Assembly (NCBI RefSeq): GCF_014204755.1
Contig: NZ_JACHLZ010000001.1
Location: 62,001 to 126,000 of the forward strand
Direction of reading: 5' to 3'
DNA length: 64,000 nucleotides
From: Brachybacterium aquaticum
GTDB taxonomy: Bacteria > Actinomycetota > Actinomycetes > Actinomycetales > Dermabacteraceae
Shown here piece by piece: positions 30,751-39,531 of this stretch. Each line of letters opens with the position of its first letter. Position 1 is the stretch's first letter. The notes beneath the pieces were generated by a model, which saw only the letters and a list, made by a program, of their open reading frames with translations, was not told where the DNA came from and did not search any database. Both the position numbers and the translations under genes were made by a program.

Positions 30751-31078
30751 GACGATGTTCCTCTCGAATCGCTGGGACGGGACGTCGTTGCCGGCGTCGG
30801 CCCAGGATGAGAGTCACTACGAGGCGGGCCTGTAATGAGCCACGCCGCCGAGATCGAGCTCCCGGCGGTGGACATGCTTCTGATCAAGCCATCGTGGTGG
30901 GCCAGGGCTGGCGCCGGCACCCGGCCCCCGCCGGACAGATCCCGGGAATGACACCCCGCAGGGGTCAGCCGATTCAGGAGTCACGACGGGCGCCGGGCTA
31001 CCAGCACCAACCCTGCCAGCCAGCCCCGGGCCGGCCACCACGAACACTTACAGCCGATTCACATTTGCGAAGAGCCCG
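30751..31078 (-). ncRNA. candidate IS110 bridge-RNA leader region
   Basis: A 328-bp region without a believable gene on the 5' side of the IS110 recombinase, where IS110-group elements encode their bridge RNA. It is rich in short hairpins, for example CCGCCG/CGGCGG arms at 30845-30868 and a CCCC/GGGG hairpin with TGA/TCA flanks near 30946-30970. The 11-mer CAGCCGATTCA occurs twice (30966-30976, 31051-31061). No RNA boundaries or guide loops could be assigned by eye; this is position and composition evidence only. Confidence 0.4.
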
Positions 31079-32749
31079 TTAATCGGGGGACGGTCCTGAG
31101 CCTGTGGACGCGCTCTCTTCTGGGATGAGCTCGAGGGCGGTCACGGTGCCGGGAGAGGTGGTGACAGTTATCGGATCCTGGGAGCCGAGCTGGAGGGACC
31201 TGAGCTCACTCGAGACATCTGCCGACGCTCCGAGCGTGCTGCGGGAATCCGAGAGGTCAGTGCCTGCGAGTCGCGACGCGTACCTCACTCTCCACGTCTC
31301 AGGTTCCTCCTTGGGCATCCCGGACGGGCCGCAGAGTCGTACAGGCAACGGATCTGCGGTGACGGGATTGCGCAGGTCGACGATTAGGAGCGAGAGTGAG
31401 CCGTCGTCACCGAGTACCCCATGCGCCATGACAGTGCCGCCGCCGGAGACGGTGGGCGTGAGCACCTGTCCGTCCGGGATCTGGCTGAGCAGCATGAGCG
31501 CCAGGAAGCTGCCCTGGCCCTCCACGATCTGACCGGGGTTCTGGTACGGGCCCGTCGCGCACAGCGGGCTCATGGGGGCGCCGCCGTCACAGGCCTGCAG
31601 CGTCGAATGGAAAGCGATGCGCTCCACCCCCAGCTCGGCGATGGTCAGCGAATAATCGACGGTCCACAGGGCCTGCGCATGGGTGCGGGAGACGTCAGTG
31701 GTCCCTGGGCATGACGTCGGGCCCGTCTCCTCCATCCACAGCGGCAGGTTGTGCTCGTCGGCGACCTCGACGCCCTGGCCCACGATCTTCCGAGCCTGGT
31801 CCCTGATCGCTGGTGCAGTGAGATCCTCGACCGTCGGATTTGCGATCGAGTCCTCCTGGCCGTCGCAGTCCCACAGCGGATACCAGTGCATGGACAGGGC
31901 CCGCTGGTCAGGGATGCCGGACTCTGCGAAAGCTCGCCACCAGGTCGCGTCATACGCGCCGGGGCCCGCGACGGAAATGCCCGGAACGTCCTCCTGCAGA
32001 GCATCGGAGTACCCCCGCAGCGAGTCCTGATAGGGCCCGGGCCCCCACAAGTCGGTGCGGACGGCCAGCTGGGGCTGGTTCTCGTGGAAGAAGCCGTTGG
32101 GCTCATTGCCGATCGACACCGCGAGCAGCCTGTCCCCGAACGCCAGCTGCGCATGGGCGGCCATGTCGGCGGCGCGGGCAGGGTCGTCGTGCCCCAGATC
32201 CAGTACCAGGGTGACCTCGGCATCGACGTCCTCGGCGACGTTCGCGACCCGCTCCAGGTCCTCCGGCGTGACCGTCACGTCCGCCCAGCCCGGTGCGGGC
32301 TCGTCGGCGGAGGTCCACCACATGCGGCGGTCCACGCCGTTGCCGCCGAAGCGCAGCACGGGTCGGTCGAGCTCTGCAAGGGTGAGCGTCAAGTTCGATT
32401 CCGGGGAGTCCCACATCGGATTCGCGAGCTCGGTGGCATCGAAGCTCAGCCCCACCGTTCTGCCGAAGCGGGGAGCGTCGGGCTCCAGTGCGAGCGAGAC
32501 GGTGATGCCGTCACCGGTCGCGTCCTCGAGTGGGGTGAGCGTGAACGGGCCGGGATCGGGGTCGTAGCCGGGCAGACGGGTGGACTCCCACGGAGGGGGA
32601 GAGGTCGGCTCAGGAGAGGCGGTGGTCGTGCTGCTCGGACCGGCGGAGGGAGCGGCAGGCTGCTGCGGCCGCAGCACGAGGATGTCCACGGTCGCTACGA
32701 GAGCGAGAACGAGGACAGCGGCGAGCAGAGTCCAGCGGGCCCGGGTCAT
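31079..32749 (-). CDS. membrane-anchored GH79-like glycosidase
   Basis: 556 aa from ATG 32749, with GAGG about 10 bases upstream; an in-frame GTG at 32791 is possible. A signal anchor (WTLLAAVLVLALVATVDILVL, residues about 6-26) and a Ser/Thr/Pro linker place the enzyme outside the membrane. The TIM-barrel part holds LRFGGNGVDRRMWW, LVLDLGHDDP, the acid/base candidate in SIGNEPNGF near residue 240, and a nucleophile candidate in LWMEETGPT near 360, followed by a C-terminal beta domain. This order fits clan GH-A enzymes of the GH79 (glucuronidase/heparanase) type. In this locus it may trim or remodel a uronic-acid polymer; the substrate is inferred. Confidence 0.72.
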   Translation of the reverse strand: MTRARWTLLAAVLVLALVATVDILVLRPQQPAAPSAGPSSTTTASPEPTSPPPWESTRLPGYDPDPGPFTLTPLEDATGDGITVSLALEPDAPRFGRTVGLSFDATELANPMWDSPESNLTLTLAELDRPVLRFGGNGVDRRMWWTSADEPAPGWADVTVTPEDLERVANVAEDVDAEVTLVLDLGHDDPARAADMAAHAQLAFGDRLLAVSIGNEPNGFFHENQPQLAVRTDLWGPGPYQDSLRGYSDALQEDVPGISVAGPGAYDATWWRAFAESGIPDQRALSMHWYPLWDCDGQEDSIANPTVEDLTAPAIRDQARKIVGQGVEVADEHNLPLWMEETGPTSCPGTTDVSRTHAQALWTVDYSLTIAELGVERIAFHSTLQACDGGAPMSPLCATGPYQNPGQIVEGQGSFLALMLLSQIPDGQVLTPTVSGGGTVMAHGVLGDDGSLSLLIVDLRNPVTADPLPVRLCGPSGMPKEEPETWRVRYASRLAGTDLSDSRSTLGASADVSSELRSLQLGSQDPITVTTSPGTVTALELIPEESASTGSGPSPD

Positions 32750-32799
32750 CGCCTGCCACCTCGCCCGTTGTTGCGCATCAGGATTCCGCACGGCACGCG

Positions 32800-34698
32800 T
32801 CAGAACATCACGTGTGCGTCGTTCCGCCCGAACCAGGCGACATCCGCGGTGGCGAGGAGTTCCTGGTCGCTCGCCGACCAGGCGTGCCCGCCCGATGCGC
32901 CGCGGCGCATCTGCGTGAAGTTGAAGCGGTCCGCGGAGTAGATCCGGCCGCCGGCCTCGGCAACGGCGGTGAGGAAGCCGGTGTCCTCCCCCCGGTTCAC
33001 GTCATGGAAGGGGTGCGCGCGGAACACGTCGCGGCCCGCGGTGATCGTGGGCCCCATGACCCGGTCGGTGAAGCGGTGCTCGAGCCACGGGAAGCGCAGC
33101 AGGGTCGCGTCCGAGCCGGCGAGGTACATGTAGTGCGCGTGCTTGCCGACCACGTCCGCGGCGGCGAAGTCCCGCGCACGCAGCAGGTCGTGGAGGTAGA
33201 ACTCACCGTAGAGGTCGTCGTCGTCCATCTTCGCGCAGACCGTCCCGTCGGCCCGCTCGACCGCTGCGTTCAGGCACGCCCCGAGAGTCCAGTCGCGCGG
33301 CGCCTCCAGCACCACCACGTTCTCCACGCCGAGCTTGCGAGCGCGCTCGGCCGTCGCTCCGGGCGATGCGAAGCCGTGCGTGACCAACAGCAGCTGACGC
33401 TCCATGCCCACCTGGCGCGCCACCTGATCCACTAGGTGGTCGAGCTGGTCCGGCCGGTTCGTCGCCGCGAGGACACTGACCGTCGGTAGACCGGCGGAGC
33501 CGGACTGCTCCCCGAGCCCCACCGACTGAAGCACCTGCCGCGCCCGATGGGTGTATGTGTGCTCGTGCCAGATCCGGCGCTGTGCACGATGCACCATCCG
33601 GTCGCGCAGCTCGGAGGAGCGCACCAGTGCGCGGACCGCGTGGGCGGCCTCCTCCCGCGTGGCCGCGACCGCCACCTCGTCCTCGTCGAAGAATTCCCGG
33701 ATCGCGGGCGAGGGGGCGGAGACCACCGGGGTGCCCGACGCCGTGATCTCGAAGATGCGCCGCGCGCACATTGACGGGCTCGTCACCACCGAGTTCACGT
33801 TGAGGAACACCTTGTAGGCCTTGTAGGCGGTGAGCATCTGCTCGTAGGGCAGCGAGCCGACCACCCGCTCCGCGAGCTCGCCGGGGAACTGGTAACGCTC
33901 GTCGTCCCCGAGGAAGCGGGAGAAGATCTCCAGCCCCTTGTCCATGCGCCCGGAGGCGTCCAGCGCACCGCCCAGCAGCATGTCCATCTGCTCGCGACGC
34001 TCGGGGAACTTGTGCGCGAAGTACATGCCGGCGAAGGCGACGTCGCGCACCTGATGGCCGTGCTGCGGACGGATCGGATTGTGCACCGCGGACTGTGCGG
34101 CGAAGGGAAGCACGGCGACGCGGTCATGGCCCAGCTCCTCCCGATAGCGGGGCAGCAGGGTGACGTCGGTGGTGAAGACCTGGTCGAACAGCTTCGCCGT
34201 CTCGAGGAAGTCCCTGAAGTGCGGCGGATCCTCCTTGTTCCAGAAGACCGTCGGGATCCCCACCTCGCGGCAGTGGGAGACCAGCTCACGCAACGGGGCG
34301 GAGGGGGCACTGGAGCCCGTGAGATGGTACTGCCAGGCGTCCTGATTGCCATGCCAAGCGGACTCCACGAAGAGCAGGTCGACGGGGATCCTAGCCAGCT
34401 CTTCGCGCCATCCGCTCGGTGTCACGGCGACCGTCTCGAACTCGTAAGACCAGGCCAGCATCGAGAAGTCGTCGAGGATCACCGCGGCGCGCAGTCCGGG
34501 CAGACGTGGACGGCGCTCAGGCATCTGCATCTCGGGGAACGTCAGTCCTTCCCGCTCGTCCCCACTGCCGATGCTGCTGGCCGGTCCAAGTGAGGCGGTG
34601 CGCCGACGTCGCCTCCAGTCCCGGAACTGGCCGAAGCCCCCCGTGCGCAGATGCCAGAGACCGGTGCGGAGCGTCCGCAGCGGGGACGAAGACGGCAC
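32800..34698 (-). CDS. CgeB-like glycosyltransferase fused to a GT2-like domain
   Basis: 632 aa from GTG 34698; GGAGG lies 11-12 bases upstream, and the farther TTG at 34734 has no site. Residues about 1-60 are arginine-rich (LRTGLWHLRTGGFGQFRDWR). Residues about 70-390 resemble CgeB/GT1_2 proteins: FVESAWHGN, PTVFWNKEDPPHF, LPFAAQSAVHNP, VFLNVNSVVTSPSMCARRIFEITASGTPVVSA. Residues about 420-630 are GT2-like: TVSVLAATNRPDQLDHLVDQ, GACLNAAVERADGTVCAKMDDDD (DxD region). The stop lies 50 bases before the glycosidase start; the two are probably cotranscribed. Donor sugar unknown. Confidence 0.82.
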   Translation of the reverse strand: MPSSSPLRTLRTGLWHLRTGGFGQFRDWRRRRRTASLGPASSIGSGDEREGLTFPEMQMPERRPRLPGLRAAVILDDFSMLAWSYEFETVAVTPSGWREELARIPVDLLFVESAWHGNQDAWQYHLTGSSAPSAPLRELVSHCREVGIPTVFWNKEDPPHFRDFLETAKLFDQVFTTDVTLLPRYREELGHDRVAVLPFAAQSAVHNPIRPQHGHQVRDVAFAGMYFAHKFPERREQMDMLLGGALDASGRMDKGLEIFSRFLGDDERYQFPGELAERVVGSLPYEQMLTAYKAYKVFLNVNSVVTSPSMCARRIFEITASGTPVVSAPSPAIREFFDEDEVAVAATREEAAHAVRALVRSSELRDRMVHRAQRRIWHEHTYTHRARQVLQSVGLGEQSGSAGLPTVSVLAATNRPDQLDHLVDQVARQVGMERQLLLVTHGFASPGATAERARKLGVENVVVLEAPRDWTLGACLNAAVERADGTVCAKMDDDDLYGEFYLHDLLRARDFAAADVVGKHAHYMYLAGSDATLLRFPWLEHRFTDRVMGPTITAGRDVFRAHPFHDVNRGEDTGFLTAVAEAGGRIYSADRFNFTQMRRGASGGHAWSASDQELLATADVAWFGRNDAHVMF

Positions 34699-34934
34699 AG
34701 GAATCGAAACCTCCGGAGGTGAGGGGCAGTGCAAGGATCATCCTATGAGGCGGCGTCCAGCGGTCTGGACGGAGTCGCCCATCTGGTAGGCCGCTCTCCG
34801 GGCATCGTTGCGTTGACCACGGGTGGAGGGGGAGTGCGGGCGGGTGCTGGGGCCGCTGAGTAGTCTGTGCTCACCACCGAGCCCCCGTTCGTCGGCCCGC
34901 ACCGGGCCGCGGGCCCCAGCGCCAGAGGATTCCT

Positions 34935-35708
34935 GTGTCCGACCAGCCACCTTCCGCCGCTCCTGCGGTCCGTGCGGCCGTCTACGGCAGCTGCGTCGCG
35001 CGGGACACGATTGACCTTGCGGGATCTGGTCGCTTCGACGTCGTCGCCTACATCGCTCGGCAGTCACTGATCTCCGCCGAGGTCGATGCGTCCTCGCACT
35101 TCCCCGCGGATCCGGGCGTGGACTCCGATTTCCAGCTCCGCATGATGACCGGGGACTTCGCGGGAGATCTGGAGAAGCGCCTCGCCGAGGCGGCGCCGGA
35201 CACGGATGTGCTCCTGTGGGACCTCGCCGACGAACGGCACGGTGTGCATGTCTTCGAGGACGGCAGCATCGTCACCCGCAGCATCGACATGGTGCGGGCT
35301 CCTGAGGTGGTCGGCGCCGTGGAGGGAGCCCGCCATATCCCCTTCGGGACGGACGAGCACTATGAGCTGTGGGCGCCTCGCGCGGAGCAGCTGCGAGAGG
35401 AGCTCCAGCGACTCGGCCTCTTCGACAGAACGATCGTGCTCCAGGTCCCGTGGGCGCTCGTGACCTCTGACGGCCAGACGACCCCGTGGAGCATGGGGAA
35501 GTCCGCCCGCGAGGCGAACGTCGAATACCTGCGCTACTACCAGCGGCTCCGCGAGCTCGGGTTCACGATCATCGAGCTGCAGCCGCTGGGCGTGCTGGCA
35601 GACCCCGAGCATCGCTGGGGGCTCGCCCCCTTCCACTACACCCAGGAGGTGTACGAGGAGGTCGCGCAACGGGTGCTCGAGACTCTGCGGAGGGACGAGT
35701 CCGACTGA
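34935..35708 (+). CDS. DUF6270-type protein
   Basis: 257 aa from GTG 34935, with AGAGGA 6-8 bases upstream. The N-terminal AAVYGSCVARDTIDL is the mark of the DUF6270 family. These SGNH/GDSL-like soluble proteins often lie in exopolysaccharide and teichoic acid loci and have no established reaction. The middle contains LLWDLADERHGVHVF (aspartate-rich) and the end LQPLGVLADPEHRWGLAPFHYT, which could supply Asp and His partners to the Ser/Cys of the GSC motif. Divergent from the CgeB-like gene; TAGTCT at 34861-34866 is a weak -10 candidate. Function in glycan acylation is a guess from fold similarity. Confidence 0.72.
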   Translation: MSDQPPSAAPAVRAAVYGSCVARDTIDLAGSGRFDVVAYIARQSLISAEVDASSHFPADPGVDSDFQLRMMTGDFAGDLEKRLAEAAPDTDVLLWDLADERHGVHVFEDGSIVTRSIDMVRAPEVVGAVEGARHIPFGTDEHYELWAPRAEQLREELQRLGLFDRTIVLQVPWALVTSDGQTTPWSMGKSAREANVEYLRYYQRLRELGFTIIELQPLGVLADPEHRWGLAPFHYTQEVYEEVAQRVLETLRRDESD

Positions 35709-35729
35709 CGCCGGGAGCGTTCTCCGGCG
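35709..35729. terminator. short hairpin between convergent genes
   Basis: Arms 35709-35717 and 35722-35729 with a one-base bulge around the tetraloop CGTT. Lies between the stops of the DUF6270 gene (35708) and the GNAT gene (35743). Confidence 0.4.
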
Positions 35730-35742
35730 GGACGAGGTCCCC

Positions 35743-36324
35743 TCACCGCCCCGGCGGCACCTCACGCTGATCCAGCGTCTTCTGCAGGAACACCAGGTCC
35801 AGCCACTTGCCGAACTTGGCGCCGACCTGCGGCAGGTGGCCCACCTTCTCGAAGCCGAGCTTCTCGTGGAGGATCAGGGAGCCGGTGTTGCCGGCCTCGA
35901 TCCCGGCGACCATCACGTGGATGCCCTGCGCGGCGGCGCGCTCGAGCAGCGCCTCCATGAGCGTGCGCCCGAGCCCCTTGCCGCGCTGGTCCCCGCGCAC
36001 GTACACCGAGTGCTCCACGGTATGGCGATACCCGTCGAACGCCCGCCAGGGACCGTAGGTCGCATAGCCGAGCACCTCGCCCGTGCCGGCGGGCCCGTCG
36101 GCCGCACCCGACGTGCCGACCCCGTCGGCCGACCTCGCCCCGTCGTCCGACCCGAGAGCGACCAGCACCGGGAACCCGGCCGCCTGGCGGTCCGCGAGCC
36201 AGGCGGCGCGGTTGTCCGCGCCGATCAGCTGCTCGTTCCACACGGCGGTGGTGTGCGCGACCGCGTCGTTGTAGATGGCGGCGATACCGGGAGCGTGGAC
36301 GCTCTGGGCGTCGATGATCTGCAC
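35743..36324 (-). CDS. GNAT acetyltransferase (phosphinothricin acetyltransferase-like)
   Basis: 193 aa from GTG 36324, with AAGGA about 9 bases upstream. N-terminus HAPGIAAIYNDAVAHTTAVWNE and the acetyl-CoA loop VRGDQRGKGLGRTLMEALL (near 110-128), followed by GIEAGNTGSLILHEKLGFEKVG, place it in the Pat/Bar/YncA group that N-acetylates amino-acid-like or small amine substrates. Residues about 60-85 are an unusual Ser/Ala/Asp/Gly-rich insertion (GARSADGVGTSGAADGPAGTG region) absent from standard family members. Not clearly part of the glycan pathway. Confidence 0.85.
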   Translation of the reverse strand: MQIIDAQSVHAPGIAAIYNDAVAHTTAVWNEQLIGADNRAAWLADRQAAGFPVLVALGSDDGARSADGVGTSGAADGPAGTGEVLGYATYGPWRAFDGYRHTVEHSVYVRGDQRGKGLGRTLMEALLERAAAQGIHVMVAGIEAGNTGSLILHEKLGFEKVGHLPQVGAKFGKWLDLVFLQKTLDQREVPPGR

Positions 36325-36346
36325 GAGGGGTCCTTCTGCTCGGGTG

Positions 36347-36371
36347 CGCGCCCGAGAAGCGGGCGGGCGCG
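36347..36371 (-). terminator. hairpin downstream of the M23 peptidase gene
   Basis: Eight-base arms 36347-36354 and 36364-36371 (CGCGCCCG/CGGGCGCG) around a 9-base loop, between the M23 gene stop and the GNAT start. No T-run. Confidence 0.4.
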
Positions 36372-36425
36372 GCCCGTCCCGGTGGCAGCTGTGGCCGGCT
36401 CAGCGGGGGTGGGGCGCAGACTCGA

Positions 36426-37256
36426 TCATCGCACCGCCGGGGCCGGCGCCGTGAACAGCTCGTCGTCCGCGGGCACACCCTCCCGCACCTCGCCGTTCTC
36501 GCCCACATAGGTCCAGGTGAACGGCAGACCGGTCGCGGTGCGCAGATCCGGGCCGTCCATGAGCTGGACGTGCACGTGCGGGTCCGAGGAGTTGCCCGAG
36601 TTCCCGCACCGGCCCACCACCTGCCCGGCCTCGACCTGCTCACCCACCCCGACGACCGGCGAGTGCTGCTGCAGGTGGGCGAGGACCGCGACGGTCCCGT
36701 CGGCCGACCGCACCATGACGTGGTTGCCGAGCAGATGCCGCGGCGCGCCGACGCTGCGCACCAGCGACTCGACCAGCAGGTACGCGAGCCCCGGCACGGA
36801 CTGGCGGCTGAGGTGATCGCGGGCCGCGCCGTGCACGGCGATCACCTCCCCGCCCACGGGGGAGAGGACCTCCTGGCCGAAGGACGGGAACGTCTCCGGG
36901 CGGCGCATCGGCCGGTGCCACGGGTCGAAGCGCCGCGGCTCGGCGCCGACGGGCTCGTGGGTGATGTCCAGCGCGTAGGTCTGCGCGAGGGCATGGGTGT
37001 GCGAGGGGACCTTCGAGGTGGGCGAGTTCAGGCCCCGCCACCGCCCGCGCACCGGGATCGCGATCGGGCGGGGCGGGACGCCTGTGCGGGGGCGCTGGCG
37101 GCGGGGGCCGACGACGATCCCGACCAGACCCACCACCAGCAGCGCGACGCCGAGCAGGTACATGGGCCCGATCCCGCGGCCCTGCGTCACTGAGACGACC
37201 ACGAGCACGGCGCCGAGCAGGGCGGCGGGGAGGGACAGTCGCTGCAGGGCCGGCAT
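36426..37256 (-). CDS. M23 family peptidase, membrane-anchored
   Basis: 276 aa. Two hydrophobic segments at residues about 8-24 (LSLPAALLGAVLVVVSVT) and 32-50 (MYLLGVALLVVGLVGIVVG) anchor it. The peptidase domain has SHTHALAQTYALDI near residue 85 (His and Asp zinc ligands, spaced wider than in lysostaphin) and DPHVHVQL near 235 (HxH). GNHVMVRSADGTVAVLAHLQQ and QVEAGQVVGRCGNSGNS match the conserved LytM core. Family role is peptidoglycan endopeptidase, although the membrane topology could put the domain on either face. It lies at the edge of the cell-wall locus. Confidence 0.85.
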   Translation of the reverse strand: MPALQRLSLPAALLGAVLVVVSVTQGRGIGPMYLLGVALLVVGLVGIVVGPRRQRPRTGVPPRPIAIPVRGRWRGLNSPTSKVPSHTHALAQTYALDITHEPVGAEPRRFDPWHRPMRRPETFPSFGQEVLSPVGGEVIAVHGAARDHLSRQSVPGLAYLLVESLVRSVGAPRHLLGNHVMVRSADGTVAVLAHLQQHSPVVGVGEQVEAGQVVGRCGNSGNSSDPHVHVQLMDGPDLRTATGLPFTWTYVGENGEVREGVPADDELFTAPAPAVR

Positions 37257-37394
37257 GGGGGAGCCTTGTCGGTCGGGGGCGGGTGTGGCTCCACCGTAGG
37301 TGGGGTGGTGGTGGGGAGGCCAGGGGGGGCGATGAGCGATCGGGATATGCCCTAGCCTTCACGGGCTCAGCGTAATCGCTGGCTCCAACCGCGA

Positions 37395-38054
37395 TCAATC
37401 ATGTGCAGATGCTGTGTCCGTGACCTTCAGAATCTGCTCCGTGCCATAGAGGACAAACTTGAGGTAGTAGGGCGCGTGCGGCTGGGTGAAATCCTGCGAG
37501 GCTTCGATGAGGCTGATCTGTAGATCCCCCTTCGGCACATCCCACTCTTTCTCAGCGAAGCTGACTGCTGCTGACTGGACGCTGATTGGGAGCTCAGTCC
37601 AGAGGGCCAACGACGAGCTGGAAAGGATTTCCTCGCTGTCTGCATCGGGGCCCGCTGGAGCGGCGAACGACCGATTGGGCTGAATCGGTACCGCATTGGC
37701 AGAAACTCGGAGGGCTGTAGTGGCTTTGGCCCGTTGGCCGATCGTCAACCCTCCAGCCCCGAAAGTCGGCACCCAGACGAGGCCTGTGATCGCCATAAGG
37801 GTGAACAAGGTGAGGAGCACGAAGAGGACACCCGCGATCACTCCGTCGACCGGGGCGGAGACGCTAACAGTGCAACCTTCTATACCCTCGCAGGCCGGAG
37901 CTGCTGCAAGGTTGGTTCGTGGCCAGAACAAGTAGTAGGCGACTACCAACAGGAGAATTCCGGCGATCACACCGGACGCGCCACGAGCCTTTAGTGTCAG
38001 CCGTCTATCTTCGGTGGCCCCGTTGCTGTCCTTTTTAGTGACATCAGTAGTCAT
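37395..38054 (-). CDS. unrecognised two-span membrane protein
   Basis: 219 aa; ATG 38054 has GGGAG about 6 bases upstream. Membrane segments at residues about 28-46 (GVIAGILLLVVAYYLFW) and 72-97 (GVIAGVLFVLLTLFTLMAITGLVWV) flank an extracytoplasmic loop with two cysteines (ACEGIEGC). The C-terminal 110 residues are a soluble domain ending in TQPHAPYYLKFVLYGTEQILKV. I recognise no family. The gene and its flanks (about 37,390-38,270) are lower in G+C than the surrounding genes, which hints at a separate origin. Confidence 0.7.
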   Translation of the reverse strand: MTTDVTKKDSNGATEDRRLTLKARGASGVIAGILLLVVAYYLFWPRTNLAAAPACEGIEGCTVSVSAPVDGVIAGVLFVLLTLFTLMAITGLVWVPTFGAGGLTIGQRAKATTALRVSANAVPIQPNRSFAAPAGPDADSEEILSSSSLALWTELPISVQSAAVSFAEKEWDVPKGDLQISLIEASQDFTQPHAPYYLKFVLYGTEQILKVTDTASAHD

Positions 38055-38281
38055 GGCCAGCTCCCGCTTCTATGCAAACGACGTCGTCTCGACGTCGTCA
38101 CTTCTGCGGCGGGTCACACCATCGTGAGCGCGTCGGAAGTGGCGACCGGAGCTGAATATTACGCCCGGGGTGAGGCTTCGGTCGAGAGGCAATCTACGGG
38201 CGTTTCCGCAGTCGTTCCCTGTCTCGGTCGACCCTGATGTGCTGGCACCGTCGGCCGAGGGCGCGAACGTGAGCTCAAAGC

Positions 38282-39358
38282 TCAGGCGGCGGGCGTAGTT
38301 CGGTGCCGGGCCACGTACCTCGCGAAGTCCCACGGCTCCTGCTCGTGGTCGCCGTCCAGGAAGGCGAGCGCCGCCTTGCGGCCCTTGCGGTACAGCAGCT
38401 CCCGCTCCTCGGCCGAGAGGTCGAACTGGGTGGGGCGCACCGCGGCGGTGTCGATGAAGATCGTGCGGTGCACGGCGTGCTGCGCGTCGATGTGCATCCG
38501 GTCGTAGAACCCGGTGACCGTGTCCACCACGGCCTTGCCGAAGCTCAGCGGGCCGGCGATGCGGTTGCGGGTGCCGAAGTCCGCCTCCGGCTTGGCGGAG
38601 AGCTTGATGCCGAAGGTGGGCCAGCGCGGCACCTTACCGTCGGGGCGGTCGAACACCGCGACCGGGAAGTTCGAGAGCATCCCGCCGTCCACCAGCACGG
38701 ACTTCAGCTCGGCGCCGTCCTTCCAGGTCACGGGCCGGAAGAACAGCGGGATCGAGGAGGAGACCCGCACCGCGTCCGCGATCCGCAGCCGCTCCGGGGT
38801 GAGGCCGTAGACCGCGGCGTCCGTGGGCAGGAAGCGCAGGCGCCCGGAGGAGAGGTCCGAGGCGGTGACGACCAGGCGGAACTGCTCGGGGCGCGGCGGG
38901 GTCGCGGCGTGGTCGTGCGGAGCGGGGTCGAGGTCGTCGGGGTCGGCGACGCGGAGGTCCGCGAAGGTGCCGGACAGGCCCGGGGCGCCGTACTGGGCGA
39001 GCAGGTCCTCGAGCCACGTGGTGAGGCGGTCGCCGCGGTGGATGCCGTTGTGCAGCAGGATCGACAGGCCCTTGCCGACCAGGGACCGCGTCCACCAGGC
39101 GCCGTCCTCGAAGAGGCGGTAGTCGGTCTCGCGGAGGATCTGCACCATCGTGCGGCCGCTGACCCCGGAGGCGGCCAGGGCTCCCGCGATCGCGCCGGCG
39201 CTGGACCCGGCGACGCGGTGGATCCGGTAGCCGCGCTCCTCGAGCACCTCGATCGCACCGGCAAGGGCGATGCCCTTCACGCCGCCGCCCTCCATGACGA
39301 GGTCCACGCGCTTGTCCATCGGTGGCGTGGGGGTGGGGGTGGCGCTGGGGGAGGTCAT
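38282..39358 (-). CDS. patatin-like phospholipase
   Basis: 358 aa from ATG 39358, although ATG 39319 (MDKRVDLVMEGGG) is also possible and neither has a strong ribosome site. Oxyanion loop EGGGVKGIALAGA, nucleophile GSSAG near residue 50, and the catalytic aspartate in VDGGMLSNFP form the Ser-Asp dyad of patatin lipid acyl hydrolases. Full-length domain, no signal peptide, so a cytoplasmic or membrane-surface lipase acting on phospholipids or acylglycerols. The region downstream to 38055 holds only a doubtful small frame. Confidence 0.9.
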   Translation of the reverse strand: MTSPSATPTPTPPMDKRVDLVMEGGGVKGIALAGAIEVLEERGYRIHRVAGSSAGAIAGALAASGVSGRTMVQILRETDYRLFEDGAWWTRSLVGKGLSILLHNGIHRGDRLTTWLEDLLAQYGAPGLSGTFADLRVADPDDLDPAPHDHAATPPRPEQFRLVVTASDLSSGRLRFLPTDAAVYGLTPERLRIADAVRVSSSIPLFFRPVTWKDGAELKSVLVDGGMLSNFPVAVFDRPDGKVPRWPTFGIKLSAKPEADFGTRNRIAGPLSFGKAVVDTVTGFYDRMHIDAQHAVHRTIFIDTAAVRPTQFDLSAEERELLYRKGRKAALAFLDGDHEQEPWDFARYVARHRTTPAA

Positions 39359-39437
39359 GGTCGCCAGGCTAGGGGAGAGGTGGGACGCGGGACGTGGTGC
39401 GGCGAGGGCGGGAGGGGTGCGGGCGCGCGGGGGAGAG

Positions 39438-39477
39438 GTGCTGGAATGACGCCGCAGTAGCGACAAGTGTTCCCCGC
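39438..39477 (+). repeat. 40-bp direct repeat, copy 1
   Basis: Matches 39532-39571 at 36 of 40 positions; the last 17 bases (CGACAAGTGTTCCCCGC) are identical. Lies just upstream of the patatin gene in a 396-bp gene-free interval (39359-39754). Confidence 0.7.
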
Positions 39478-39531
39478 GGACGTGCGGCTACGGGTGGCGT
39501 CGCGGAGCCGTCGGGAGTGTGCGGGGAAGAA

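Larger units (their letters stand above)
29668..31078 (-). mobile_element. IS110-family element
   Basis: Comprises an intact DEDD-type recombinase gene (29668-30750) plus a 328-bp noncoding leader on its 5' side. IS110 elements lack classical inverted repeats, so the ends cannot be read from symmetry. The left limit lies just past the recombinase stop. The right limit is placed at the stop codon of the neighbouring glycosidase gene (31079), next to which it appears to have inserted. Confidence 0.7.

Noticed and set aside
38070-38333. 87-codon minus-strand frame downstream of the patatin gene
   Set aside because: Overlaps the patatin C-terminus in another frame, no ribosome site, no family resemblance.
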